Shown: positions 16,482 through 25,519 of the stretch, piece after piece | Layout: the number at the start of each line of letters is the position of its first letter | How positions within the stretch are numbered: position 1 is the first letter of the stretch | NCBI RefSeq assembly: GCF_039542345.1 | Contig: NZ_BAABHY010000001.1 | Location: 1,054,001-1,118,000, forward strand | DNA: 64,000 nucleotides | Direction: 5' to 3' | From: Orbus sasakiae | GTDB taxonomy: Bacteria; Pseudomonadota; Gammaproteobacteria; Enterobacterales; Orbaceae | Translations under genes and position numbers: made by a program | The notes under the pieces: model-generated | Database searches by the model: none | What the model was told of the DNA's origin: nothing | What the model saw: the letters and a program-made list of their open reading frames with translations, nothing else

Positions 16482-16758
16482 TTAATAATATTCCTAAAAA
16501 TTTAGCTATTGCTATTTCTTGCTCTTGAGTTTCAGATGGTTCTAAAAGAATATTCATTACTTCTTTATCTAGAGTCAAATCATAAATATTGATATCTAAC
16601 CAGCCTTTAGACCATACATCAATACCACCCATTTTATTACGACCTTCAACAACTACTCTCTCTAAGCTTCCAAAATCACCGCTAGGATATGAGCTATAAG
16701 TTAATTTATAGTTAGTTAGCTTAGGAGAAACATTATTTTTAATATAATTCATATCCAT
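16471..16758 (-). CDS. cdiI: Immunity protein of the active CdiA toxin
   Basis: 95 residues (MDMNYIKNNVSPKLTNYKLT, SYPSGDFGSLERVVVEG, GIDVWSKGWLDINIYDLTLD). From memory this pattern accompanies toxins of the RWMSPEE/YVEFDVP type in Rhs and CDI systems. It lies 11 bases after cdiA and overlaps the macrodomain gene by 11, giving a three-gene cdiA-cdiI-macro transcription unit. It presumably binds and blocks the toxin domain. Intact, with no membrane segment or signal peptide. Confidence 0.85.
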   Translation of the reverse strand: MDMNYIKNNVSPKLTNYKLTYSSYPSGDFGSLERVVVEGRNKMGGIDVWSKGWLDINIYDLTLDKEVMNILLEPSETQEQEIAIAKFLGILLSEK

Positions 16759-16769
16759 TTTAATTAGCC

Positions 16770-19700
16770 TTATTTATGTTCAAGAATTTTAATATTACTT
16801 ACATCCGGAGTTAGTGAACCACCTTTCTTTTCTACTTGGTATTTCTGAGATGGTTGGGCATTTGGACCTATCATTTTATACCACCCTTCATTACCACCTT
16901 GAATTAAGCTATTACTAGGAACATCAAATTCCACATAGACAGAACCTTTTGGTGCAGCGCCTTTAAAATCATTTACACCATTTACTGAAATAAACGTTTG
17001 CCCACCACCACCTTGAACAACTTTACCTGTACTTTGCATTTGAGCTAGCTCTTCTGGAGACATCCAACGACCAACGCGAGTAACACTAACTTCATTAACA
17101 ACTTTTGTCTCACCAAGTTTTAATGATGAATTAATATTGCTTTTTGCTCCTACATTCCCCTTTCCAGCACTTGGAATATTTGTTGCTTTACCAAAAGCAG
17201 CTACTGCTGCAAACCTGATAATATCTTCTTTGCTAGCTCCATTATCAAATAAGTTAAGGATACCATTAACATCAACAGGAGCGATTGCGGAACCCAAAAC
17301 ACTATCTTCTAGAATTTTTTCTTGGATCTGTTCATTGCTCATTCCTTGAGCTTTCGACTTTTCAATAATATCATTACTTCTGATAGCATTAAGATATGGA
17401 TTATTCATTTTCCCTGCAAATGTCCATGAAAGACCGGATGCCTTATAAATATCACCAATCCAATCTAGTCCTGTATCACTGAGTTTCTCTCCCTCAATTA
17501 TTCCCTCTAACATCTTACTTGCGTATACGGTAACGAGATAATTAAATTCCTTTTCACTTAATTGCCCCGATTCATAGAGCTCAACTATTTTTTCACCTGC
17601 GGCGTTTTCTTGCTTACGGAATTCATTACGAATATCTCGTCTACAATCTGCATCTCCCTTACAGTTTTCATATTGAGCTTGCAGCTCATCAATACCACCA
17701 ATACCTGCTTTTTCTAATTTTTTATGAAGAGCCTTACCTTCATCATCTAACTTTTCAACACCATATATATTAGATAAAAAGTTATTCTCAACGGCATTTT
17801 TACTGCCGGCAACGGCAGTGCCAATATCATTGGTATTACCACCCGATAATGCAATAGCAAAACCAGAAGCCAACTGTGCGAGTGCACTAATATTATCCTT
17901 TTCACTTTCGCTTAACTCTTCTACATTTCGACCATTATATAGTCCACGTCGAATAATGTCAGCTGCGGTTTCACCTAATAATGCACCTGAACCACCTGAT
18001 AATACTGAATTACCCTGTAATTGAGCAATCGTTGCACCTAATAGCGCATGAGCGACAAGCCTTGAAGCCTCATCAGGAGCATTGTTTTTAATTAATTCAG
18101 CTAAATATGGTGCACTTGCACCAGCAAGGCCTCCCGCTATATCGCCGGTGATTAATCCCGTTAAAATGGATGTCGCTGCATCAATACCTTTACTAAACGC
18201 ATTCCCCATTTTTCCATCAGTCGATTCTTTACCTGCATTCTGATTAAAATCTTGTTCTAACTTTTTAACCTGTGCAGCAAGCTCTTTTAAAGAATTGACT
18301 ATATCTTGGCGATTTTGTTCTTTTTCTTTATCAAAAATTTTATCTAACGCATTATTTGCATTGTCGGTATCTCGACTTAATTGCGTTATATCTTGTTGTT
18401 GCTCATCTTGATGACGAATGATTATTTCACCTTCCGCCACAGCAGACTGTGTTATGCTCGATGCGTCGCCATCATGACTATAAAAAGCAGGATTTCCCGC
18501 TGTTGGTGTCACCTGACCACCAGCAATACTCGTCCCACCAGCGACAGAAACACTATTTACATCAAATTCAGCTTTATTTTCAATATTGCTAAAACCTAAC
18601 GAGCCTGTATCTAATTTATTCTTTGATTTATCGTGTGCTTGGGATGCGATTACAGCGCCATCTAACTGTGTATGTTGCTCGACTTTAATATCAAAGCCAT
18701 CATTTCCTGCAAAGATACCACTTTGTTGATTAACCGATGCATAGTCACTATTCATTTTATCTTGACTAAAATTACCACTCACTTCTGTGGCTCCTACACA
18801 AAATGGTGGTACACAAACACTGACATTAACACCACCAGTGGTTTGCTTGCTATCATAGTGTTCAACATCTTGTACACTTATAATGGTTAAATCACCACCA
18901 ATCTCAGCAACCACTTTATCACCTTTCAGCTCAGCACCTTTCAAGGTGACATCTTTACCACTTGTAATGGTTAAAGCATCATCAGCATGAACTTGGCTAT
19001 TATGGTTAACTAATAATGTCCCGTTTTCTTTACCCTTTGATTGGCTACCACTGAGTTCTAGCGTAAAGCCATTTTGGCTTCCCCCTGCACTAAAACCAAC
19101 ACCAACACCATAATGACTTCCAGAATTTGTATTATTTTGTTTTTCATTGGTTTGAGCTGAAATAAATGTGATATCGTTTCCTGCATTAAGGTTAATATTT
19201 TTACCATGAATATCAACACCATGACCTTGAATATTTTCATCTGCAGTAATATTAACATCTTGTAGCGCATTTAAAGTACTGCCTAATTGCTGCTGACTTT
19301 CATATTTCTGTTGTTGTTTTGAGTTATCCGCAGTGACACTAACGGTCACCTTAACTGCTGACGTTCCCATCCCATCTTTTGCAATTTGGGTCGCTTGGGA
19401 TGCTGTATTTAATGCGGCTTGAGCACCATATATCGCAGATAGACGAGCATCGTCGCCATTTTCTATAGACTTAGCTGCTTTTTCAATTGCTTGAGCAGCG
19501 GTTACAGCGTAACCTGAAGTTGAAACTGTAACACCATATTGCTGTGATTTGGAATGATATTCAGACAGTTTGTTATCTTCACTTGTATCTAACTGTACAT
19601 TTTTGCCTGTTAAGTTAATGGATTTACCTGCATTAACATCGGTTCCGGATAAATTAATATCATTACTTGATTGTAACGAGACATCACCTTTAACACTATT

Positions 19701-22700
19701 TAGTTGGCTACGTAAATTACTTTGCGTATCTGAATTATCAAGTTTACTGTGACTTTGTTTACTAAAACCAGCAGTACCGCTATAACCATCACCTTTCAAC
19801 TCACCAATTTTACTTTCACTGCCCGTTTCATGATCATAAATGTTACTCGTCCCAGCAGTAACATTAATATTACCTTTTTGAGCTTGTATCATTAAATCAT
19901 TTTGAGCGGTCATATTACTACCAGTAACATTGACTTGGCCTTCTTTACTATTAACATAAATATCATTAGCCGTTAATACAGATGATGTTTGTGCTGTTAT
20001 TTCTTTTTCTGCTTTAGATTGTGATTTTTCACTACCAAAAGGCAATATTCCTGTGCCATGATTTGGACCGCCACTGATAAAACGAATCGTTGATCCCGTT
20101 GTCGGTGCCCCCGTATTTATACTCCAGCTACTGCTTTTTGATGAATTATTGTTTGTTTGTTTATCCGTTGATGCAACGACGTCTACATTCCTATTTGCAT
20201 CCAAAATTATAGATTCACCTGCACCCAACTGGCCGCCATTTATTAAAATATCACCACTATCAGCTTTATTACCTGTAGCATGAAGCTGAATATTACCTGA
20301 TGCGGTTAAACTACTACCGTTTTGGTACTCGCCATGTGTAATATTGCTGCTGCTTGATGATGATTTACCATAAGTAATAGGTAGCTGAGTGGGTAATAAT
20401 ATATCGATACCAGCTGCGGCTGTTTCGTTAATAAGTTTTTTACCCTTTTCAACTTTTCCATCATCTGAATGGAGTATATCTTTGAAATTACGAAAACTAT
20501 CAACGATAGGATTAGAAACTGAGATGTGAACACCACTGGACTTAGATGAATATGTGGTTGTTGTATCAATGGTATCTTGACCCGGAATAATTTGGATATC
20601 TTGGCCTGTAATATCAATATGACCTGTTGCTTTTGATGTATCACCTTCCGCCCTCACCGCAACAATCTCACTGCCACTTACAGATGCAGTGTTGCCGGCC
20701 GAAATAATCACATTACCGCCAGCAGAACCAATTAAGCTCGATGAATTAGAAAAATTAGTTTCATTTTCTTTCAAGGAAGAACTGGTTGATTGAGATCCAA
20801 TCGTGATACCCATACCACTGGATGTGATACCAGATGTTTTTGTTGTTGTTTTTTGATATTGATAATAGGTTTCTTGTGCTGAATCAATACTAACATCATT
20901 CTTAGCAGTCAAATTAATATCTTTACTCGCAATAACTTGGCTACCAACCACATTTATATCATTTTTTGCATTTACATCAATGGTTTTGCCACTTAATGAA
21001 CTTCCGGTTTGTACATTGTTATCTATTGCCAAATCAAAGACGCTTTTTGTTTTTGAAAATGTACTTCTTGTTACCACTTCTTGATGTACATCAATAAGTT
21101 GTGATGATGCTTCAGAGTTGATATTAATATTATTAGCTTGAATGGCCAAAGCATTATCGGCATTAACACTTGATGCAGTCACTTTGATATCATTATTTGC
21201 TTTTAAGCTGATATTTCCTTGACTGTATATTTCACTACCGACAACATGTTCAATATCAGAACGTTGGTAGTCTTTATTGCTAATATAAAATTCCTCTTTA
21301 TCTCGCGTTTTTACGGTCGATAAATTAATATCATTACCCGCTTCAAGTAAGGTTGTACTATTTTTATCTTGGTTAACAATTAAGGCACCAGCTGTGTTAA
21401 TGTCATGACCTGCTTTTATCGTCATATCTCCATTTTTTACATTAACGGTTGAAACCTTATCAAGCACGGTTTTGATATCATGTTCTTTATAATTATTACG
21501 TTCCTCTGTATGCGTATTGGTGATTAAATTGATATCTTTCCCAGCATTTAACATTAATTGTGCGTCAGCCGCTATTTTACCGTACGAAAAGATCGAATCT
21601 TGTGCATCGATAAGAACCTTACCACCAATCATATTGCCCTGATTATGAATGTTATTGGCGGATATAGATAACTGGTCTTTTGCCACAATTGTTCCTGATG
21701 AATGAATATCAGAATCACTTTGAATCGTCGCGTTTTTACCCGACACTAAAGCGCCTGCACTCGTTACATGTGGTCGATTTACGATATAAACTTGTGGAAC
21801 CAACACCTCGATATCTTGACCATCAATAGTCACTGTTTTACTGACCATCCAGACTATATCTGACGTCAACATATTCATTTGCGCATCGGTTAGAGCTACG
21901 CCAATTGATAAGCCATACTGATTTGCAAATTCAACACCACTGTTCATTAAGGCTTGATATTGAGCAAGATCATTTGCGTAATCGGCTAAATAACGCTGCC
22001 CGGTTAAACCAATAATCTGCTGTTGAATTAACTGTTGTTCATAATACCCATCGCCTAAGCGTTTTTGAATATTATTGGGATCAGCTTTTAGCTGCTTGAA
22101 CATATAATCAGAACTTAACCACGCTTTTTTATTCGTAAAACGAGAGTCGGTTTCAATCAAGTAATGATGTTCAGTATCTTTATGTATTGTATACAGGCTA
22201 TTTGTTGGTAGGGTTATATTTGGCTCTATGGTACTGACCGATCCAACATCAATATTTGCTTTATCTAAGTTAGTTTGACTTATGCTTGTTCGATGACTAT
22301 CATCTAATACATTATTAGCCACCACAGTATGATCTTTAATGGTTGATAATGATAAATCAATCGCAGAGATTTCATCTAAAGGATTATAACCATGATAGTC
22401 TATATCATGATAGTGTTTCCCTTTTCCTGGAAAATAATCATAATGATAGTCTCTACCACCATTTCTAACTATACGTTGTATTGATTCAATAACGATATTT
22501 TCAAGAACACCATTGATTGATAAATTTTCCCCTGCATTAATATGGCTATTATCATTGGTTGTTTTAGCTGTATTGAGTATCACATTACCGCCACCAATAA
22601 TTTTAGCTGGATCGGTAGTAACAACTTGAGTTTGATAAGTCTTTTGATTGTAATGATAAAAGTTATACTTAGGCATTGTTTTACCAGTAGCAATTACTTC

Positions 22701-25436
22701 AAGGACTCGATAATTAGTTTTTTTCTTACAACCAATGCAATATTCACGTACTTCATCAGGTCGATAACGCACATCCGGCGAATCGATAAAAGACCACTCA
22801 GTTACATATTTTTCATCAACTAATACATCTTCAACCTCAATATTATCATTAATATTATTGATGATCTGTGAATTAATAAGGAGATCACCTTGAGATTCAA
22901 TCTTTGAAGAGTGATTATTGATCACAACAGCACTTCCGATAACATGATTATTACTATCAATTTGCTGACCAATTGTAAAATTACCTAAACTTAATAATAA
23001 TCCATGAGCATAATTATTCAGTGTACCCACTGCTAATTTGAAATCATTACGAGCTGCGATAACAGGAGCGGTTAGCCCATCACCAAGATTGTTTAATGTA
23101 TTTGCCGAAATAGTCAGATTATCGCCATAGATTCGTCCACTCGGTTTATTATCTAGCAACTGAGTGGTTATGCTAACTTGCCCACCATCAATAAGACTTT
23201 GGTTAATAAGCGTATTCGTTTTTAATTCTAAATTATCAGCACTGATTTCAGCTTGGCTATTATTGTTTAGCTGCTCACTGTTTAGTGACATATTTTTTGC
23301 TATAAAAAGCTGATTATTATTAATCGTTTTTTGACTGGTTATCGATAAAGTGCGATTAGCACTTATTTCACCGTTATTATTAAAATCATTTTGAAGCGTT
23401 AACGTAATATCCCCAGTTGCTGATAATTTACCACCACCGCTTAATTCGTCAGCCACAATCTGTAAATCTTTGCTTAATAAAGTGGCATCATCATTATCAA
23501 TATTTTGTGCATGAATATTAATCAGTTGATTAGCGGTGAGTGATGCTTCACCCTGATTTAGTTGCTTAGCGGTTAACTGAATATTGTCGCCTGCAACAAA
23601 TTTAGACTGTTGGTTATCTAATACTATCAATGCTTGTTGTGAGATATTTTGTTGTGCTCTTAGATCTGCGTGTTTATTATTAATATTGTTTGCATTAATA
23701 TTAATCGATTGTTCAGATAGCATTATTACTTTTTGATTATCAATATCATCCGCAGTTTGACTGATGTCGCCTTTCGCACGGAGTTTACTTCCACTATTAT
23801 CCAACGCCAATGCATTTTGCGTCGTATTACCCAGTGATAATAAGTCAGAATTACGGTTATTAATCACATCAGCGTCAAGTAAAATATTATTGTCAGCCTG
23901 CCAAGAACTATTATCATTTTCAATATGTTTTGCATGAATAGTAATATCGCCATGACTAGTCATCATTGACGATGTTGTATTTACTGAATTATCGGCTTGA
24001 ATATTGACTGAATCATTCGTTTTAATTGTTGTTGATTTAGCATTTATATCATTACCAATAATCTGTAGATTGCCACTCAACATCTTGCCATTATTTAAAT
24101 TAACCGTTTTATCAGCATGAAGATTAATCGATTGGGTCGCTAAAGTTTGCCCTGTTAATGTGATGTCAGCCGCGTTTGAATATATTGAGCCGGAATCGGT
24201 TAATTGGCCTTTGTCATCAATCCCAGCAGCAATGGTTGATGTGCTATCACTGACAATTGTATTAGCGTTTAGTGTAATATCATTTTGAGCAACTATCGTC
24301 GCTTGATTATTAATTTGTTTTTGGCTGGTAATTTTTATGTTTTTTTGACTATAAATTTGTTTGCTATTCGTAATATCTTGTTGACTGGTTAGTGTAATAT
24401 CCCCTTTAGCCTGAATTGACCCAGTATTAACTATTTTACCATCCGCAGTAATGGTGATGTTACCCGCACTTGCACCTAACTGACCTGAGTTATGAACACC
24501 AACCCCCGTTTGCGTTCCGACTAATTGGATTTTACCAGCATACATACCTCCGAGTGCCGCCACATCGATAGCCAGTTGGGGAGGCGCTTGATCATTATCC
24601 GTTAATTTTGTGATTTGGCTGACATCTTGATTAACGTTGTTTCGCCCGGCAACAACCTTAACATCATTAGCCCATAGGCTTGCGTTAATATTCACGGTTT
24701 GTGCAATTAAATCTGTGTAGTCTTGTTTGGCACTATTGAGTCCTTTGCCATTAATGGCAATATTGCCTTGCTCAACCAGATAACCTTTCAACTCACCATT
24801 TTCAAGAATGGGTTTACCGGTTGTTAACGTGGCTCTATTCGCATTGATAAAACCGCAACCGTTACAGGTAATCCCTGCAGCATTAGCAATAACGACTTGC
24901 GCCTTTTGGCCTGCTACCTCAATATACCCATTTAACTGGCTAGCGTGCTTTGAATTAATTTCATTTAAAATAACTTTTGCACTACCCGATTTCAGCAATA
25001 AGTCATTACCTTTAATATAGCCGGCGAGTTCTGTTTGAGATGCTTTATGTGAGTTATTTAAAATAACGCCTTTTTCGGATACATCAAATTGCGTGAATTT
25101 ATTATGAGATACCCCTGCGCCACTTGGTGCAGTAATATTTACTTGGGTGGCACCGTTAGCGGTTGGCATGATAATCGGACGCTGAGTCTTATCCGCATTT
25201 TTATCGACCACAATAGTATTAGCATAACTTGTTGCGCTTAAACAAATCAAACCTAAAGCGATATAGGTCATAAAGGCAACCGGTTTTAATGCTGCTATTG
25301 TATTTTTATCAACGATTGTTGATTTGGCCTTTTCACTACTTCGGCTTGACCCTTGATGGCTTTTAACAATTTCTGCCACGACCATCAACATACCACGAGC
25401 TTTATTAAATATGATTCGATAAAAATGCTTATTCAT
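16770..25436 (-). CDS. cdiA: CdiA/FhaB-type contact-dependent toxin, full length
   Basis: Large surface filament exported by CdiB. I choose ATG 25436 over GTG 25454 because it has AAGGA six bases upstream and starts the extended signal region (MNKHFYRIIFNKARGMLMVV). The product is 2888 residues: signal ending near LICLSATSYA; TPS domain (about 70-320, with NAAGITCNGCGFINANRATL); FHA-1 repeats; a receptor-binding-like region (about 870-1220) containing SDYMFKQL and LVPQVYIVNRP; FHA-2 repeats; pretoxin; NAVENN (codons 17781-17792, residue about 2549); and a 340-residue CT. The CT has a two-Cys entry segment (ENCKGDADCRRD). Its last 105 residues form the toxin: RVGRWMSPEELAQMQSTG, GGGGQTFISVNG, GSVYVEFDVPSNS, GWYKMIGPNA. 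The R / S / E order fits R-S-E ADP-ribosyltransferases, and the pattern recalls EF-Tu-modifying TreTu-type toxins (recognition from memory). Confidence 0.95.
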   Translation of the reverse strand: MNKHFYRIIFNKARGMLMVVAEIVKSHQGSSRSSEKAKSTIVDKNTIAALKPVAFMTYIALGLICLSATSYANTIVVDKNADKTQRPIIMPTANGATQVNITAPSGAGVSHNKFTQFDVSEKGVILNNSHKASQTELAGYIKGNDLLLKSGSAKVILNEINSKHASQLNGYIEVAGQKAQVVIANAAGITCNGCGFINANRATLTTGKPILENGELKGYLVEQGNIAINGKGLNSAKQDYTDLIAQTVNINASLWANDVKVVAGRNNVNQDVSQITKLTDNDQAPPQLAIDVAALGGMYAGKIQLVGTQTGVGVHNSGQLGASAGNITITADGKIVNTGSIQAKGDITLTSQQDITNSKQIYSQKNIKITSQKQINNQATIVAQNDITLNANTIVSDSTSTIAAGIDDKGQLTDSGSIYSNAADITLTGQTLATQSINLHADKTVNLNNGKMLSGNLQIIGNDINAKSTTIKTNDSVNIQADNSVNTTSSMMTSHGDITIHAKHIENDNSSWQADNNILLDADVINNRNSDLLSLGNTTQNALALDNSGSKLRAKGDISQTADDIDNQKVIMLSEQSININANNINNKHADLRAQQNISQQALIVLDNQQSKFVAGDNIQLTAKQLNQGEASLTANQLINIHAQNIDNDDATLLSKDLQIVADELSGGGKLSATGDITLTLQNDFNNNGEISANRTLSITSQKTINNNQLFIAKNMSLNSEQLNNNSQAEISADNLELKTNTLINQSLIDGGQVSITTQLLDNKPSGRIYGDNLTISANTLNNLGDGLTAPVIAARNDFKLAVGTLNNYAHGLLLSLGNFTIGQQIDSNNHVIGSAVVINNHSSKIESQGDLLINSQIINNINDNIEVEDVLVDEKYVTEWSFIDSPDVRYRPDEVREYCIGCKKKTNYRVLEVIATGKTMPKYNFYHYNQKTYQTQVVTTDPAKIIGGGNVILNTAKTTNDNSHINAGENLSINGVLENIVIESIQRIVRNGGRDYHYDYFPGKGKHYHDIDYHGYNPLDEISAIDLSLSTIKDHTVVANNVLDDSHRTSISQTNLDKANIDVGSVSTIEPNITLPTNSLYTIHKDTEHHYLIETDSRFTNKKAWLSSDYMFKQLKADPNNIQKRLGDGYYEQQLIQQQIIGLTGQRYLADYANDLAQYQALMNSGVEFANQYGLSIGVALTDAQMNMLTSDIVWMVSKTVTIDGQDIEVLVPQVYIVNRPHVTSAGALVSGKNATIQSDSDIHSSGTIVAKDQLSISANNIHNQGNMIGGKVLIDAQDSIFSYGKIAADAQLMLNAGKDINLITNTHTEERNNYKEHDIKTVLDKVSTVNVKNGDMTIKAGHDINTAGALIVNQDKNSTTLLEAGNDINLSTVKTRDKEEFYISNKDYQRSDIEHVVGSEIYSQGNISLKANNDIKVTASSVNADNALAIQANNININSEASSQLIDVHQEVVTRSTFSKTKSVFDLAIDNNVQTGSSLSGKTIDVNAKNDINVVGSQVIASKDINLTAKNDVSIDSAQETYYQYQKTTTKTSGITSSGMGITIGSQSTSSSLKENETNFSNSSSLIGSAGGNVIISAGNTASVSGSEIVAVRAEGDTSKATGHIDITGQDIQIIPGQDTIDTTTTYSSKSSGVHISVSNPIVDSFRNFKDILHSDDGKVEKGKKLINETAAAGIDILLPTQLPITYGKSSSSSSNITHGEYQNGSSLTASGNIQLHATGNKADSGDILINGGQLGAGESIILDANRNVDVVASTDKQTNNNSSKSSSWSINTGAPTTGSTIRFISGGPNHGTGILPFGSEKSQSKAEKEITAQTSSVLTANDIYVNSKEGQVNVTGSNMTAQNDLMIQAQKGNINVTAGTSNIYDHETGSESKIGELKGDGYSGTAGFSKQSHSKLDNSDTQSNLRSQLNSVKGDVSLQSSNDINLSGTDVNAGKSINLTGKNVQLDTSEDNKLSEYHSKSQQYGVTVSTSGYAVTAAQAIEKAAKSIENGDDARLSAIYGAQAALNTASQATQIAKDGMGTSAVKVTVSVTADNSKQQQKYESQQQLGSTLNALQDVNITADENIQGHGVDIHGKNINLNAGNDITFISAQTNEKQNNTNSGSHYGVGVGFSAGGSQNGFTLELSGSQSKGKENGTLLVNHNSQVHADDALTITSGKDVTLKGAELKGDKVVAEIGGDLTIISVQDVEHYDSKQTTGGVNVSVCVPPFCVGATEVSGNFSQDKMNSDYASVNQQSGIFAGNDGFDIKVEQHTQLDGAVIASQAHDKSKNKLDTGSLGFSNIENKAEFDVNSVSVAGGTSIAGGQVTPTAGNPAFYSHDGDASSITQSAVAEGEIIIRHQDEQQQDITQLSRDTDNANNALDKIFDKEKEQNRQDIVNSLKELAAQVKKLEQDFNQNAGKESTDGKMGNAFSKGIDAATSILTGLITGDIAGGLAGASAPYLAELIKNNAPDEASRLVAHALLGATIAQLQGNSVLSGGSGALLGETAADIIRRGLYNGRNVEELSESEKDNISALAQLASGFAIALSGGNTNDIGTAVAGSKNAVENNFLSNIYGVEKLDDEGKALHKKLEKAGIGGIDELQAQYENCKGDADCRRDIRNEFRKQENAAGEKIVELYESGQLSEKEFNYLVTVYASKMLEGIIEGEKLSDTGLDWIGDIYKASGLSWTFAGKMNNPYLNAIRSNDIIEKSKAQGMSNEQIQEKILEDSVLGSAIAPVDVNGILNLFDNGASKEDIIRFAAVAAFGKATNIPSAGKGNVGAKSNINSSLKLGETKVVNEVSVTRVGRWMSPEELAQMQSTGKVVQGGGGQTFISVNGVNDFKGAAPKGSVYVEFDVPSNSLIQGGNEGWYKMIGPNAQPSQKYQVEKKGGSLTPDVSNIKILEHK
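17781..18656 (-). repeat. 876-bp direct repeat, copy 2 (within cdiA)
   Basis: Partner of 14835-15710. It covers the end of the FHA-2 region, the pretoxin domain and VENN. Recombination between the copies would delete the present toxin, cdiI, the macrodomain gene and symE copy A, and place the Ntox28-like module on cdiA. Confidence 0.9.
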
Positions 25437-25519
25437 AGTTGTTCCTTTTCCCACCTTTATTCAGACATGTAATATTTGTAATACACTGAATAAATTTATT
25501 ATTATTTTTTATTTACGAC

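Noticed and set aside
18381..18599. Plus-strand frame inside cdiA, repeated at 15435-15653
   Set aside because: Its recurrence reflects the duplicated cdiA DNA on the opposite strand, not a second gene.
25437..25454. Upstream GTG start for cdiA adding six residues
   Set aside because: These codons contain the ribosome binding site (AAGGA) of the ATG at 25436, and the extended signal region starts at that ATG.
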